From contig NZ_CAJUBO010000009.1 of NCBI RefSeq assembly GCF_910584445.1, positions 38,199-102,198 on the forward strand: 64,000 bases of DNA, in the 5' to 3' direction. The stretch is from an uncultured Desulfovibrio sp. Its GTDB lineage: Bacteria; Desulfobacterota; Desulfovibrionia; Desulfovibrionales; Desulfovibrionaceae. Shown here piece after piece: positions 7,239-15,041 of this stretch; the first letter of the stretch is position 1; each line of letters opens with the position of its first letter. Below the pieces are notes generated by a model. That model ran no database searches. It worked only from the letters and a program-made list of their open reading frames with translations, and had not been told where the DNA came from. Both the position numbers and the translations under genes were made by a program.

Positions 7239-8747
7239 TCATTGCCGCGCCAGCATGAGCGTGAACCGCTCCACGGGCGCATAGTCATCGCGCAGCGGCG
7301 CGCCCGGCGGGATGGGGCGCTGGTAGCGGTGGGACTCCATGTCCTCTTCTTCCCGGGGAGCGCCGCCTGCCGGCGTACCGGACAGGACCTCGGGCCGGAC
7401 CTCGGGAAAGGCCATGAGCATGAGGTTCTGGACGCGTTCGGGATGGGCCGGCCTGCCCACGCAATAGACGCGCACCTCCGCGAAGGCCCCGGCAAGCGCG
7501 CGCCGGATGCCCCGGAAGAGGCGGCCATCCGGCCCTTCCACGGCCGAAATGACGTTCATGAGCAGGGCGCCTCCCGGCGCCACGGCCCGGCGCAGGGCCT
7601 GGGCCGCTTCGACCGTGCCCATCTGGAAGGGGACGGAATAGTGGGAGTTGAACACATCCACAAAAACGAGGTCAAAGGCCGCGTCCTGGCGGTTCAGGAA
7701 GGCGCGGGCATCCTCGTGGCGCACCGTGAGGCGCGGGTCGTCCCGGAGTCCGAACCAGCGGCGCGCGCTTTCCGTCATGGCCGGGTCAAGCTCCACCACG
7801 GTGAGGCGAAAGTCGTCCCCAAGGCCGCTTTGGCCCGAGAGCAGCCACTTGGGCACGGAATAGCCGCCCCCGCCGAGCATGAGCAGGCGCCGCGCCCGCG
7901 GCACATGGCGCGGACCCAGGGCATAGTAGCGCGTATAGTCGAAATAGAGTTCGTCCGGCGCATCCACGAGCATGCCGGACTGACTGTAGCCCGGGTCCGT
8001 AGCCATGAGCCGCACGGCCTTGCCCCCGCGCGCGTAGTCCACCCCCTCCATGATGCGGATGCTGTTGTACGGGCTTTCCACCAGGCGTGTGCCGTTTTTT
8101 TCCGCCAGCCACTCGGCATAGAGGGTGTCCTGCCAGGCCAGCACGGCGCAGAGCAGGAGCAGGAGGACGCGCCCCCAGGGGCGCTGGCGGCTGTTGGCAA
8201 GCGAGAGCAGGAGCATGGCAATGGCGAGGCCCCAGAGGATGAGCGTGCTCCCGAACCAGGAAATGAGCACGAAGCCGCCGAGAAAAGTGCCGAGGATGCT
8301 GCCGGCGGTGGACAGGGCATAGAGCCGCCCCACCGTGGCGCCCGCGGTATCCACGCTGGCGATACGCAGGCGGATGATATAGGGCGTGATCATGCCGAAG
8401 AAAAAGGCGGGCAGGGCGAAGATGCCCACGGCGGCGGCCACGGCTGCGGCGTAAAGATTGCCCAGCGCGCCGGTCACGCCCGCGCCGATGGCCGTATGGC
8501 AAAAGGCCGTGATCCCGCAGCCCGCGCCCGCGCCCGCCAGCGCCTGGCCCAGCCCGCGCCGCGAGAGGGTCCTGTCGGCAAAGCGGCCGCCGGCCCAGGC
8601 GCCGAGCGCCAGGCACGCGAGCACCACGCCGATGAGGCTCGTCCAGACAATGGCCGAGGTGCCCACATGCGGCGCCAGCACCCTGCCGCCCACCATTTCC
8701 AGCACCATGACGAACGCGCCGCTCAGAAAGGCCGTCAGTTCCAGCAT
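7239..8747 (-). CDS. Membrane-fused spermidine synthase-like protein
   Basis: 502-aa fusion of an N-terminal membrane domain (about residues 1-210, seven or so segments, MFS-like) with a C-terminal spermidine synthase-like methyltransferase fold (about 240-460). In the second half the nucleotide-binding loop LMLGGGGYSVPK, the acidic end of strand 2 (VVELDPA), HEDARAFL and DLVFVDVFN are visible, as in polyamine aminopropyltransferases. The membrane fusion form is widespread, but its substrate is not firmly known. The gene follows tadA by 18 nt on the same strand and ends a four-gene run. Confidence 0.85.
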   Translation of the reverse strand: MLELTAFLSGAFVMVLEMVGGRVLAPHVGTSAIVWTSLIGVVLACLALGAWAGGRFADRTLSRRGLGQALAGAGAGCGITAFCHTAIGAGVTGALGNLYAAAVAAAVGIFALPAFFFGMITPYIIRLRIASVDTAGATVGRLYALSTAGSILGTFLGGFVLISWFGSTLILWGLAIAMLLLSLANSRQRPWGRVLLLLLCAVLAWQDTLYAEWLAEKNGTRLVESPYNSIRIMEGVDYARGGKAVRLMATDPGYSQSGMLVDAPDELYFDYTRYYALGPRHVPRARRLLMLGGGGYSVPKWLLSGQSGLGDDFRLTVVELDPAMTESARRWFGLRDDPRLTVRHEDARAFLNRQDAAFDLVFVDVFNSHYSVPFQMGTVEAAQALRRAVAPGGALLMNVISAVEGPDGRLFRGIRRALAGAFAEVRVYCVGRPAHPERVQNLMLMAFPEVRPEVLSGTPAGGAPREEEDMESHRYQRPIPPGAPLRDDYAPVERFTLMLARQ

Positions 8748-8765
8748 GAACTCCGCCTGTGGTTG

Positions 8766-9302
8766 TCATCTCCGGGCCTGAAAACACCGCCGCAAGAGCG
8801 CCGCGCACGCTTCGGAACGCACGCCGCCCATGTACCAGACGCTACGCCTGGAAACCGGCCCGTCCAGATATTCCGCGCGGGAGACCACGGCCCCGGCGGC
8901 CTCGTCCGCCGCGCCAAAGACCACGCCCGCCAGCCGGGCATGGACGATGGCCGCCGCGCACATGGCGCACGGCTCCAGCGTCACCACCAGGACGCAGCCC
9001 TCCAGCCGCCAGTTCTTCCGTTGTCGGGCGGCCTTCCGGATGGCGAGCAGCTCCGCGTGCGCCGTGGGGTCGGCGTCGCGCTCCACGGCGTTGCCGGCCC
9101 TGGCGGGGAGCGTGCCGTCAGGGGCCACGACGACGGCGCCCACCGGCACGTCGCCCCCCGCGAGGGCGGCTGCCGCCTCGCCCAGGGCCAGTTCCATGAG
9201 TCCTTCCCAGCTGCGGCCGGGCGGCGGCGCGGGCACAGGTCCCGCCGGGGCGAAGGCGCGCGGGCGATGCGGGATGGTTCCCGCCGCGACATCTTCCCGC
9301 AT
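8766..9302 (-). CDS. tadA: tRNA-specific adenosine deaminase
   Basis: 178-aa nucleoside deaminase that probably converts adenosine to inosine at the wobble position of tRNA-Arg(ACG). The zinc site is intact: His82-Ala-Glu84 (HAE) and Pro111-Cys112-Ala-Met-Cys115 (PCAMC). VPVGAVVV (52-59) is the usual TadA strand. The N-terminal 30 residues are proline-rich and unusual for the family, so translation may begin further in. The gene overlaps no neighbour but lies 9 nt after the LOG-family gene. A free-base deaminase of the same fold is a weaker alternative. Confidence 0.87.
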   Translation of the reverse strand: MREDVAAGTIPHRPRAFAPAGPVPAPPPGRSWEGLMELALGEAAAALAGGDVPVGAVVVAPDGTLPARAGNAVERDADPTAHAELLAIRKAARQRKNWRLEGCVLVVTLEPCAMCAAAIVHARLAGVVFGAADEAAGAVVSRAEYLDGPVSRRSVWYMGGVRSEACAALLRRCFQARR

Positions 9303-9311
9303 CCTGCGATC

Positions 9312-9980
9312 CTACAGGATGACGATCTTTCGCAGATGGTTGACCACTTCCTCCGGCGTGTCGCAGACCGTGAGGAGCTGGTCCAGCTCCTCCTCGCTGA
9401 TGAAGCCCCCCGCGGCCATGCTCTTGCGGAGCCATTCGAGCAGCCCGCTCCAGAAGCGCGAATCGTAGAGGATGATGGGGAAGGGGCGCGTGCGCCCGGT
9501 CTGCGCGAGCACGAACGCCTCGGAAAGCTCGTCGATGGTGCCCATGCCGCCGGGCATGACCACATAGGCGCGGGCGTACTTCACGAACATGAACTTGCGG
9601 ATGAAGAAATAGCGGAAGTTGCAGCGCGTGGTCACATAGGGGTTGCAGCCCTGTTCGTGCGGCAGCTTGATGTGCAGGCCCACGGAGACGCCCCCCGCCT
9701 CTTTGGCGCCCTTGTTGGCCGCCTCCATGACGCCGGGGCCGCCGCCGGTGATGACGCCGTAGCCCGCGTGCGCGAGCAGGCCGGCAAGCTTTTCCGCATC
9801 CTGGTATTCCTGGCTCCCGGGCTGGCTGCGGGCCGAGCCGAAAATGGAGATGCAGTTGACCTTGAGGGCATTGAGTTCGTCCAGGGCATTGACCATTTCC
9901 GCCATGATGCGGAAGGTGCGCCAGGATTCCGTGGTGGCGGAGGCGAGGTCGTCCACGATGTTCTGCTGAAATTCAGGCAT
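9312..9980 (-). CDS. LOG family (TIGR00730) Rossmann-fold protein
   Basis: 222-aa protein of the LOG/'lysine decarboxylase-like' family, in which several members are cytokinin riboside 5'-monophosphate phosphoribohydrolases (nucleotide base hydrolases). The nucleotide-phosphate loop GGGPGVMEAANKG (79-91) and the catalytic motif PGGMGTIDE (143-151) are both intact; the family form is PGGxGTxxE. The ATG at 9980 has an AAGGA ribosome binding site; the longer frame to 10235 enters the preceding gene and is not used. Its bacterial role here is not established. Confidence 0.87.
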   Translation of the reverse strand: MPEFQQNIVDDLASATTESWRTFRIMAEMVNALDELNALKVNCISIFGSARSQPGSQEYQDAEKLAGLLAHAGYGVITGGGPGVMEAANKGAKEAGGVSVGLHIKLPHEQGCNPYVTTRCNFRYFFIRKFMFVKYARAYVVMPGGMGTIDELSEAFVLAQTGRTRPFPIILYDSRFWSGLLEWLRKSMAAGGFISEEELDQLLTVCDTPEEVVNHLRKIVIL

Positions 9981-9999
9981 GCCGGTTCCTTGAGACGGC

Positions 10000-10044
10000 G
10001 CGGGGTCCGGTCGCCGCCCGAGGGGGACGGCGGGCGGACCCCGC
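10000..10044 (-). other. Intergenic hairpin between DUF362 and LOG genes
   Basis: GCGGGGTCCG and CGGACCCCGC form a 10-bp perfect outer stem with further GC pairing inside. No T-run follows on either strand, so it is more likely an RNA-processing or pausing structure within a polycistronic message than a terminator. Confidence 0.5.
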
Positions 10045-10059
10045 AAACCGTAGCGGTTG

Positions 10060-11127
10060 TCAGTTGACGGTGATGAGTTCGTACTGCGGATTGCCCATCC
10101 TGTGTTCGGCCATGGCCGAAAGCTGGCGCAGGCCGTGGCGGCTCTGGATGCGCTCGCGCAGATCCTTGCCGTCGGCGCTGGCAAAGACGAGGTCGCAGGC
10201 GGCCTGATCAATGGCGAGCAGGTCGCTGGAGGCAAGGATGCCGATGTCCCTGATACTGGGCGTCTGGGCGCGGGTGCCCGCGCAATCGCAGTCCACGCTC
10301 ATGTTGCGGAGCACGTTGATATAGACGATGTGCTTGCCGAAATGATCAGCCACGGCCTTGGCGGAGTCGGCCATGAGTTCCATGAGCTTTTCCCTGGCGG
10401 GCCACTTGCTCCAGTCGGCGGGCGGGGTCCCCGTCACGCCGTGGACCTGGCGCTTGCCCACCTGCCCCGAGGCGCAGCCGATGGCGATGTTCTTCATGGA
10501 ACCGCCGAAACCGCCCATGGCATGCCCCTTGAAGTGGGTGAGGACGATCATGGAGTCATAGTCCATGATGCCCTTGCCCATGGCGACTTCCTTGAGGTGG
10601 AAGCCATCGGCCACGGGCAGGCTGACGTCGCCGTGCTCGTCCATGATGTCCACGGGGCAGAAGGTCCAGCCGTTGACCTTGAGGGTCTCGCGGTGCTTGG
10701 CCGTGGTGTCGCGGCCGCCCTGATAGAGGGTATTGGTCTCCACGATGGTGCTGTCCGGCACCTGGGCCTGGAAGGCCTTCACCATGTCGCGCGGCAGGAT
10801 GTTGGGACCGTTTGGCTCGCCCGTATGGAGCTTGATGGCGACCTTGCCGTAGATGTTTTCGTTGACGAGCGTATAGAGCTTGATGAGGCTCGCCGCGTCG
10901 ATGACCGGCGAAAAATAGACCTTGGCCGCCGAACCCTTGTGCGGCGTGCCCGTGACGTTGCGCGAACCCACGACAGGCGCCTGGGCGTTGCCGGAAGCCT
11001 TGCCGGACGCGGGCGCTGCGCCGGAAGCCCCGGCCGCCAGGGTCGCGCCCGGCGTGAGGAACGCGGCGGCGGCAAGCAGGGCCGAACCCTGGAGCAGCTT
11101 GCGCCTGGAAACAGGGATGCTGTGCAT
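10060..11127 (-). CDS. DUF362 family protein with Tat signal
   Basis: 355-aa exported protein. It opens with a twin-arginine signal (SRRKLLQGSALLAAAAFL, residues 7-24) and an Ala/Ser/Gly linker to about residue 60, followed by a DUF362 domain to the end. Members often sit beside iron-sulfur proteins and are thought to be redox or metal related, but no activity is proven. Conserved-looking segments include THFKGHAMGGFGGSMKNIAIG and a CDCAGTRAQ stretch with two cysteines. No ferredoxin domain is present. It heads a minus-strand run with the LOG-family, tadA and spermidine synthase-like genes. Confidence 0.82.
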   Translation of the reverse strand: MHSIPVSRRKLLQGSALLAAAAFLTPGATLAAGASGAAPASGKASGNAQAPVVGSRNVTGTPHKGSAAKVYFSPVIDAASLIKLYTLVNENIYGKVAIKLHTGEPNGPNILPRDMVKAFQAQVPDSTIVETNTLYQGGRDTTAKHRETLKVNGWTFCPVDIMDEHGDVSLPVADGFHLKEVAMGKGIMDYDSMIVLTHFKGHAMGGFGGSMKNIAIGCASGQVGKRQVHGVTGTPPADWSKWPAREKLMELMADSAKAVADHFGKHIVYINVLRNMSVDCDCAGTRAQTPSIRDIGILASSDLLAIDQAACDLVFASADGKDLRERIQSRHGLRQLSAMAEHRMGNPQYELITVN

Positions 11128-11294
11128 GGTATCCCTCCTCTCCGCCCTGTGGGGCGGTTTCCGTTTCCCTTATCGCGTTCTCCCGGCCCTTGTCCATGCC
11201 CGTGGGTGGCTTCGGGAGGAGATTGCGGGAACGGCGGGTTTTTGCCGCGGGGCGCTTCGGGCGTTGCGCGGCATGATGTGCTGCCCCCGTTCTC

Positions 11295-11472
11295 CGTCAA
11301 AAACCGTCTTTTTGACGTTGGCGGCGTCACTGGACGATTTTTGTCGGTCATGTACATGAGTACACTCCCTCCAAAAATCGTCCACTTCCTTGCCAGCGCC
11401 GAAAAATCCGTATTTTTTAGGATTCCGGCGGCGACAGCCCCGCCCTGCGCTTCGCTCCGGGCGGATAGCGGA
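11295..11472 (+). repeat. Dispersed structured repeat, copy A
   Basis: One of three related copies in the window (reverse orientation at 19186-19489; cut by the window end at 63868-64000). Its core at 11331-11384 is a 54-nt hairpin: a 13-bp perfect stem (TGGACGATTTTTG / CAAAAATCGTCCA), 7-nt bulges on both sides, a 5-bp stem (TGTAC/GTACA) and a 4-nt loop ATGA. A C/G-rich tail (CGACAGCCCCGCCC onward) is also shared with the 19 kb copy. No transposase gene is near. Confidence 0.8.
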
Positions 11473-11540
11473 AGGGGCCGTTGCCTGTTGGTTTCGGAAC
11501 TCTTGATGAAAAGACAAAAAGGAATCCTGCCCTTTCTCCG

Positions 11541-11626
11541 TTTCTCGCAATGCGGCGCATTGCGAGAAACGCGAACGGGGGTTTGGGGGCCATCGGCCCC
11601 CAACGGGGTGCGGGGCGGCGCCCCGC
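11541..11626. repeat. Cluster of three short GC-rich palindromes (REP-like)
   Basis: Three perfect hairpins follow one another: 11541-11569 (13-bp arms TTTCTCGCAATGC, 3-nt loop), 11583-11603 (9-bp arms TTGGGGGCC, loop ATC) and 11610-11626 (7-bp arms GCGGGGC, loop GGC). They fill the rest of the 548-nt space between DUF362 and the pgeF-like gene and resemble repetitive extragenic palindromes. The last is followed by a run of seven A (11630 onward), which would read as a T-run ahead of the cluster, not after it, on the minus strand. Confidence 0.65.
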
Positions 11627-11675
11627 GACAAAAAAACGCCATTTCCTCCGGCCATTGCCCGCGGCGCCCCCGGCG

Positions 11676-12542
11676 TCAGGAGCCGATCCAGATGAGGCTG
11701 GCCTGCCGGCCGCTGCGCGCGTCGTGCCGGTGGGAGAAGAAGCGGTCCGCATTGAGGCTGGTGCAGATGTCCAGGCCGAAGATCTGGCGCGGGGGCACGC
11801 CGGCGCTTTCCAGCTGGCTGCGCGTCAGGCTCCAGAGGTCCATGCACATGGTCGCCGCATCCAGCCAGGGGCGGAAGCTCTCGTCCCATTCTTGCGTGAA
11901 GTTGACGAATTCCGCCCGGGAGGGTCCCAGGCTCGGGCCGCGCACGGCAAAAATATCCGCCGGGTCAAGCCCGCGCAGGGCGCAGAAGCGCCGGACGCCG
12001 CTGGCGGGAAAGTTGTGGCGGTTGCCGCGCCAGCCCACATGCAGGGCCGCCACATGCCTGCCGCTCCTGTGCGCGAGCAGGACGGGCTGGCAATCGGCGG
12101 TCTTGATGAGCAGGCCGCGGCCGGGCGTGGAGGTCAGCATGCCGTCCGCCTCCGGCGCCGCTTCCATGCGGTAGTCCGGCAGGGCGGCGGCCGGCGGCGC
12201 GGGCGGCTCGTCGGCCATGGCGTCGCCATGGACCTGGCGGACCTCCGCCCAGGTTTCAAGCCCCCCGGGGCGCAGGCGCGCCAGCAGGGCGGCGCGGGCG
12301 GCCCTGGTGGCGGCGGGATCGTCGCCGGCCCTGAAGGAGATGTTGCCGCCGGACCACGGGACAGGGGGGACAGGGGGAACCGGCGGGACGGGCGAAACCG
12401 GGGGAACTTGCGAAACGGGGGAAAAGCCGGGACCGCCGGACGCGTCGGCGCCGCGGCCCTGAAAGGCGCACCATACGCGGGGCACCCCGGGAAAGCGAAA
12501 CCAGGTCAGCGCGATATCCAGAAGAGTTCTCCTTCCGTGCAC
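11676..12542 (-). CDS. PgeF/YfiH-type multicopper polyphenol oxidase-like protein with PPV-repeat insertion
   Basis: Laccase-domain (YfiH/PgeF) protein; family members act on peptidoglycan-related or purine nucleoside substrates. The three zinc/copper ligands are present: His in EVRQVHG, Cys in KTADCQPV and His in ALHVGWRG. Between the conserved N-terminal block (VWCAFQGR) and the GG..SF..GDDP block there is an insertion of about 35 residues with repeated Pro-Pro-Val, encoded by seven 9-nt units. The start is uncertain: no ATG is available. The GTG at 12542 is listed, but the only good ribosome binding site (GGAAGGAG) lies downstream of it and better fits a CTG at 12521. The gene overlaps the preceding 5-FTHF cyclo-ligase gene. 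Confidence 0.78.
   Translation of the reverse strand: MHGRRTLLDIALTWFRFPGVPRVWCAFQGRGADASGGPGFSPVSQVPPVSPVPPVPPVPPVPWSGGNISFRAGDDPAATRAARAALLARLRPGGLETWAEVRQVHGDAMADEPPAPPAAALPDYRMEAAPEADGMLTSTPGRGLLIKTADCQPVLLAHRSGRHVAALHVGWRGNRHNFPASGVRRFCALRGLDPADIFAVRGPSLGPSRAEFVNFTQEWDESFRPWLDAATMCMDLWSLTRSQLESAGVPPRQIFGLDICTSLNADRFFSHRHDARSGRQASLIWIGS
12358..12420. repeat. Seven 9-nt tandem units inside the pgeF-like gene
   Basis: Seven consecutive 9-nt units (GGGACAGGG, GGGACAGGG, GGAACCGGC, GGGACGGGC, GAAACCGGG, GGAACTTGC, GAAACGGGG) lie in frame and encode a run of PPV/PVS tripeptides on the minus strand. The first two are identical, which suggests recent slippage. Confidence 0.85.
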
Positions 12543-13189
12543 AGGCCGTCCACGGGCTGATCCCACGCGGCGCGCGGGAGTTCTTCCACGATCTGGAAGC
12601 CGAAGCAGAAACCCAGAAGCGGGCAGGCCCGCGCGCTGCCCCCCGTCGCTTGGCGCATTCTGGCCCGGGCGCCGAGAAAGCGGTCATAAAAGCCGCCGCC
12701 GTGGCCCATGCGGCTACCGTGGCGGTCAAAGGCCACGCCCGGCAGCAGGAAGAGCTGCGGCTGAAAGGCCGCGTCGCCGGGTCCGGCGCCGGGCAGTTCC
12801 GGGCGCGGCTCGTTGAGTCCGAAGGCGCCGGGGCGCAGGCTCTCCGGTCCCGGGCAGCGGACAAAGTCCATGAGGCCGTCAGCCACGGAACGCACGCGCG
12901 GCAGCCAGACTTCGCGGCCGGTGGCCCAGGCCTCGCGGAGCAGGAGGTCCGTCGCCACTTCCCCGCGCACGCCCGCATACAGGGCCACCCGCGCGGCCTC
13001 CCGCCAGCAGGGCGAGGCCAGGAGCCGTTCCTGCGCCGCCAGCGAGAGTTCCGCCGCCCGGGCGGCAGGCTGCGCCCGCCTGCGGCTGAGCAGGGCGCGG
13101 CGCACTTCCTCCCTGATGCCGCCGGATGCCGGGGCGTCAGCGGGGGCTTGGGGCGAGGCCGGGGCGCCGGGCATGGCCTTTTCTTCCAT
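12506..13189 (-). CDS. 5-formyltetrahydrofolate cyclo-ligase
   Basis: 227-aa 5-FTHF cyclo-ligase (methenyltetrahydrofolate synthetase), which returns 5-formyl-THF to the folate pool using ATP. The substrate-phosphate loop MGHGGGFYDRFL is the family signature (GxGxGFYDR), and the N-terminal REEVRRALLSRRRA helix carries the expected basic residues. The first 25 residues are Ala/Pro-rich and not part of the fold. Its stop overlaps the start region of the pgeF-like gene. The 110-nt upstream gap is too short and unstructured to hold a 6S RNA, although that RNA often neighbours this gene in other proteobacteria. Confidence 0.9.
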   Translation of the reverse strand: MEEKAMPGAPASPQAPADAPASGGIREEVRRALLSRRRAQPAARAAELSLAAQERLLASPCWREAARVALYAGVRGEVATDLLLREAWATGREVWLPRVRSVADGLMDFVRCPGPESLRPGAFGLNEPRPELPGAGPGDAAFQPQLFLLPGVAFDRHGSRMGHGGGFYDRFLGARARMRQATGGSARACPLLGFCFGFQIVEELPRAAWDQPVDGLCTEGELFWISR

Positions 13190-13299
13190 GACGAGTTGTG
13201 GCAGAGTTGGAAAAGAGCGGCAAACCCCCGGGTTGCGCCCCTGAGCAGGCGCTCATGGGCGTGCCGCAATCCCCGTCAGCATAGCAAAGGACAGCATCC

Positions 13300-14043
13300 A
13301 TGCCAAGCACGGAACAGCCCTCCGGTCCCGAAGCCGCGTCAGCCTCTGCTTCCGGGGCGGAAGCCCGACAGGATTATCTCTGGGTCGTCGTGGGCGACAT
13401 TCACGACGCGCCGGAGAACTTTGCCGAAATTCCCGAACTGGCCCAGGCGGACGGGGTGCTCGTCACCGGCGACCTGACCATCACCGGCGGCGTGCGCCAG
13501 GCCGAGTCCGTCATGAAGGCCCTGGCCGCGCCGGGCCTGCCCGTCCTGGCCCAGATCGGCAATATGGACAGGCCCGAGGTGGACGCCTGGCTCAGCGAAA
13601 AGGGCTGCAACCTCCATACGCGGGTGCGCGAGATTGCGCCGGGCATCGCCGCCTTCGGGGTGGGGGCCTCCACCTTCACGCCCTTCGGGACGCCCAGCGA
13701 ATTTCCCGAATCTTCGTTCGCCGCGTGGCTGGAAGCGGCCTGGCGCACGGCCAGGGCCTTTCCCCATACCATCCTGGTCTCGCACAATCCGCCCAAGGAC
13801 ACGGCCTGCGACGTCATCCCCGGCGATGTGCATGTGGGTTCCTCGGCGGTGCGCGAATTTCTGGAGGAGAACCAGCCGGACATGTGCCTCTGCGGGCACA
13901 TCCACGAGGCCCGCGCCATTGACCGCATCGGCCGCACCGTCATCGCCAACCCGGGCGCGCTGGCCCAGGGCGGATATCTGGTGCTGCGCTCCAACGGCGG
14001 CCGGCTTTCCGTGGAGCTGCGCGTGCTCGGGGGCAAGGCATGA
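13300..14043 (+). CDS. Calcineurin-type metallophosphoesterase
   Basis: 247-aa binuclear metallophosphoesterase. The five metal-binding blocks appear in order: GDIHD, GDLT, GNMDR, SHNPP and GHIHEAR. The N-terminal 25 residues are a low-complexity Ser/Ala extension before the first strand. The substrate is unknown. The gene ends with ATGA shared with the following HAD phosphatase gene, so the two phosphatases are translationally coupled. It diverges from the 5-FTHF cyclo-ligase gene. Confidence 0.88.
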   Translation: MPSTEQPSGPEAASASASGAEARQDYLWVVVGDIHDAPENFAEIPELAQADGVLVTGDLTITGGVRQAESVMKALAAPGLPVLAQIGNMDRPEVDAWLSEKGCNLHTRVREIAPGIAAFGVGASTFTPFGTPSEFPESSFAAWLEAAWRTARAFPHTILVSHNPPKDTACDVIPGDVHVGSSAVREFLEENQPDMCLCGHIHEARAIDRIGRTVIANPGALAQGGYLVLRSNGGRLSVELRVLGGKA

Positions 14044-14822
14044 TGGACTGGTCGCGCAAGCGCTGCGTCGTGCTGGATATGGACGGCACGGTCTATCTCG
14101 GCCATATCCCCATTCCCGGTGCCGTGGCGTTCATCCGGGAGCACTGGGACGAGCTGGATTTTCACTTTCTCAGCAACAATACCTCCAAGTCGCCGCAGAC
14201 CTATGTGGACAAGCTCAACGGCATGGGCATCCCGGCGCGGCCGGAGCTTTTGCTCTCGCCGGTGACGCCGCTGGTGGACTTTTTGCGGGCCAATGGCATC
14301 AGCCGCGCCTATACCGTGGGCAACCGGGATTTTCAGCGGGACCTTCTGGGCCGCATGCCGGAGCTGACGCTGGGCGAAGAAGGCGCGCAGGCCGTCATCC
14401 TGGCCTACGACACCGAACTCACCTATGAAAAGCTCGCGCGTTCGGCCCTGCTGCTGCAAAAGCCGGAAACGCTCTTTCTGGCGACGCATCCCGACCTCGT
14501 CTGCCCCTCGCCCGAGGGACCGCTGCCGGATGTGGGCAGCATGATCGAACTCTATGCCACGGCCACGGGGCGGCGCCCGCAGCATATCTTCGGCAAGCCG
14601 GACCCGGCGGTGCTGGCGCCCCTGCTGGCGCGCTATGCGAAAAGCGACATGATTATGGTGGGCGACCGCCTGAGCACGGACAAGAAACTGGCGGAAAACG
14701 CGGGCATCGACTTTGCCCTGGTGCTCAGCGGCGAAGCCACGCGCGAGGACCTGGCCCGCGAGACGCGGCAGCCCACGGTGGTGCTGGAAGACCTGGGCCA
14801 TGCGCGCTGGGGCGGCCGCTGA
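14040..14822 (+). CDS. HAD-superfamily (class IIA, NagD-like) phosphatase
   Basis: 260-aa HAD-IIA hydrolase. Motif I is LDMDGTVYLG (nucleophile and acid/base Asp), motif II is FLSNNTSKS, the motif III lysine is in GKPDPAVLAPL, and motif IV is MVGDRLSTDKKLAENAGI. Members include p-nitrophenyl phosphatase/NagD and phosphoglycolate phosphatases; the physiological substrate cannot be told. The start overlaps the phosphoesterase stop (ATGA), and a strong terminator follows 23 nt after the stop, so the two genes form one unit. Confidence 0.88.
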   Translation: MMDWSRKRCVVLDMDGTVYLGHIPIPGAVAFIREHWDELDFHFLSNNTSKSPQTYVDKLNGMGIPARPELLLSPVTPLVDFLRANGISRAYTVGNRDFQRDLLGRMPELTLGEEGAQAVILAYDTELTYEKLARSALLLQKPETLFLATHPDLVCPSPEGPLPDVGSMIELYATATGRRPQHIFGKPDPAVLAPLLARYAKSDMIMVGDRLSTDKKLAENAGIDFALVLSGEATREDLARETRQPTVVLEDLGHARWGGR

Positions 14823-14844
14823 GACCATTCCCGCGGAAAGATCA

Positions 14845-14876
14845 GGGCCACCCGTTTTCCGGCGGGTGGCCCTTTT
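14845..14876 (+). terminator. Intrinsic terminator of the phosphoesterase-HAD unit
   Basis: A perfect 10-bp stem GGGCCACCCG / CGGGTGGCCC with an 8-nt loop is followed by TTTT. Confidence 0.9.
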
Positions 14877-14979
14877 GTCTCCACAAGAGTTCCGCCGGCG
14901 CTTTGCGCCTGGCGCGCTTTTCCGCGTAACGGAAAGATCCCCTCATGCGCTGACGGGTCCTCATCCTGCGCCACCTGCG

Positions 14980-15009
14980 AAAAAAAGGGGAGCCGTGCGG
15001 CTCCCCTTT
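14980..15009 (-). terminator. Intrinsic terminator of the porin gene
   Basis: On the minus strand, AAAGGGGAGCC pairs with GGCTCCCCTTT around a 4-nt loop and runs into a tract of seven T. It lies 33 nt past the porin stop. Confidence 0.92.
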
Positions 15010-15041
15010 CGGATGCGATGTGGATTCGTTCAGGCGAATGC

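Noticed and set aside
11331..11400. Small protein encoded by the dispersed repeat (MTDKNRPVT... on one strand, STLPPKI... on the other), each with a ribosome-binding-like GGAGGG or open frame
   Set aside because: The frames are not kept between copies: copy B has about 71 nt net extra sequence on one strand reading and a 1-nt length change on the other. Stem pairing explains the conservation better.
13190..13299. 6S RNA next to the 5-FTHF cyclo-ligase gene
   Set aside because: The gap is about 110 nt and shows no long rod-like pairing with a central bulge.
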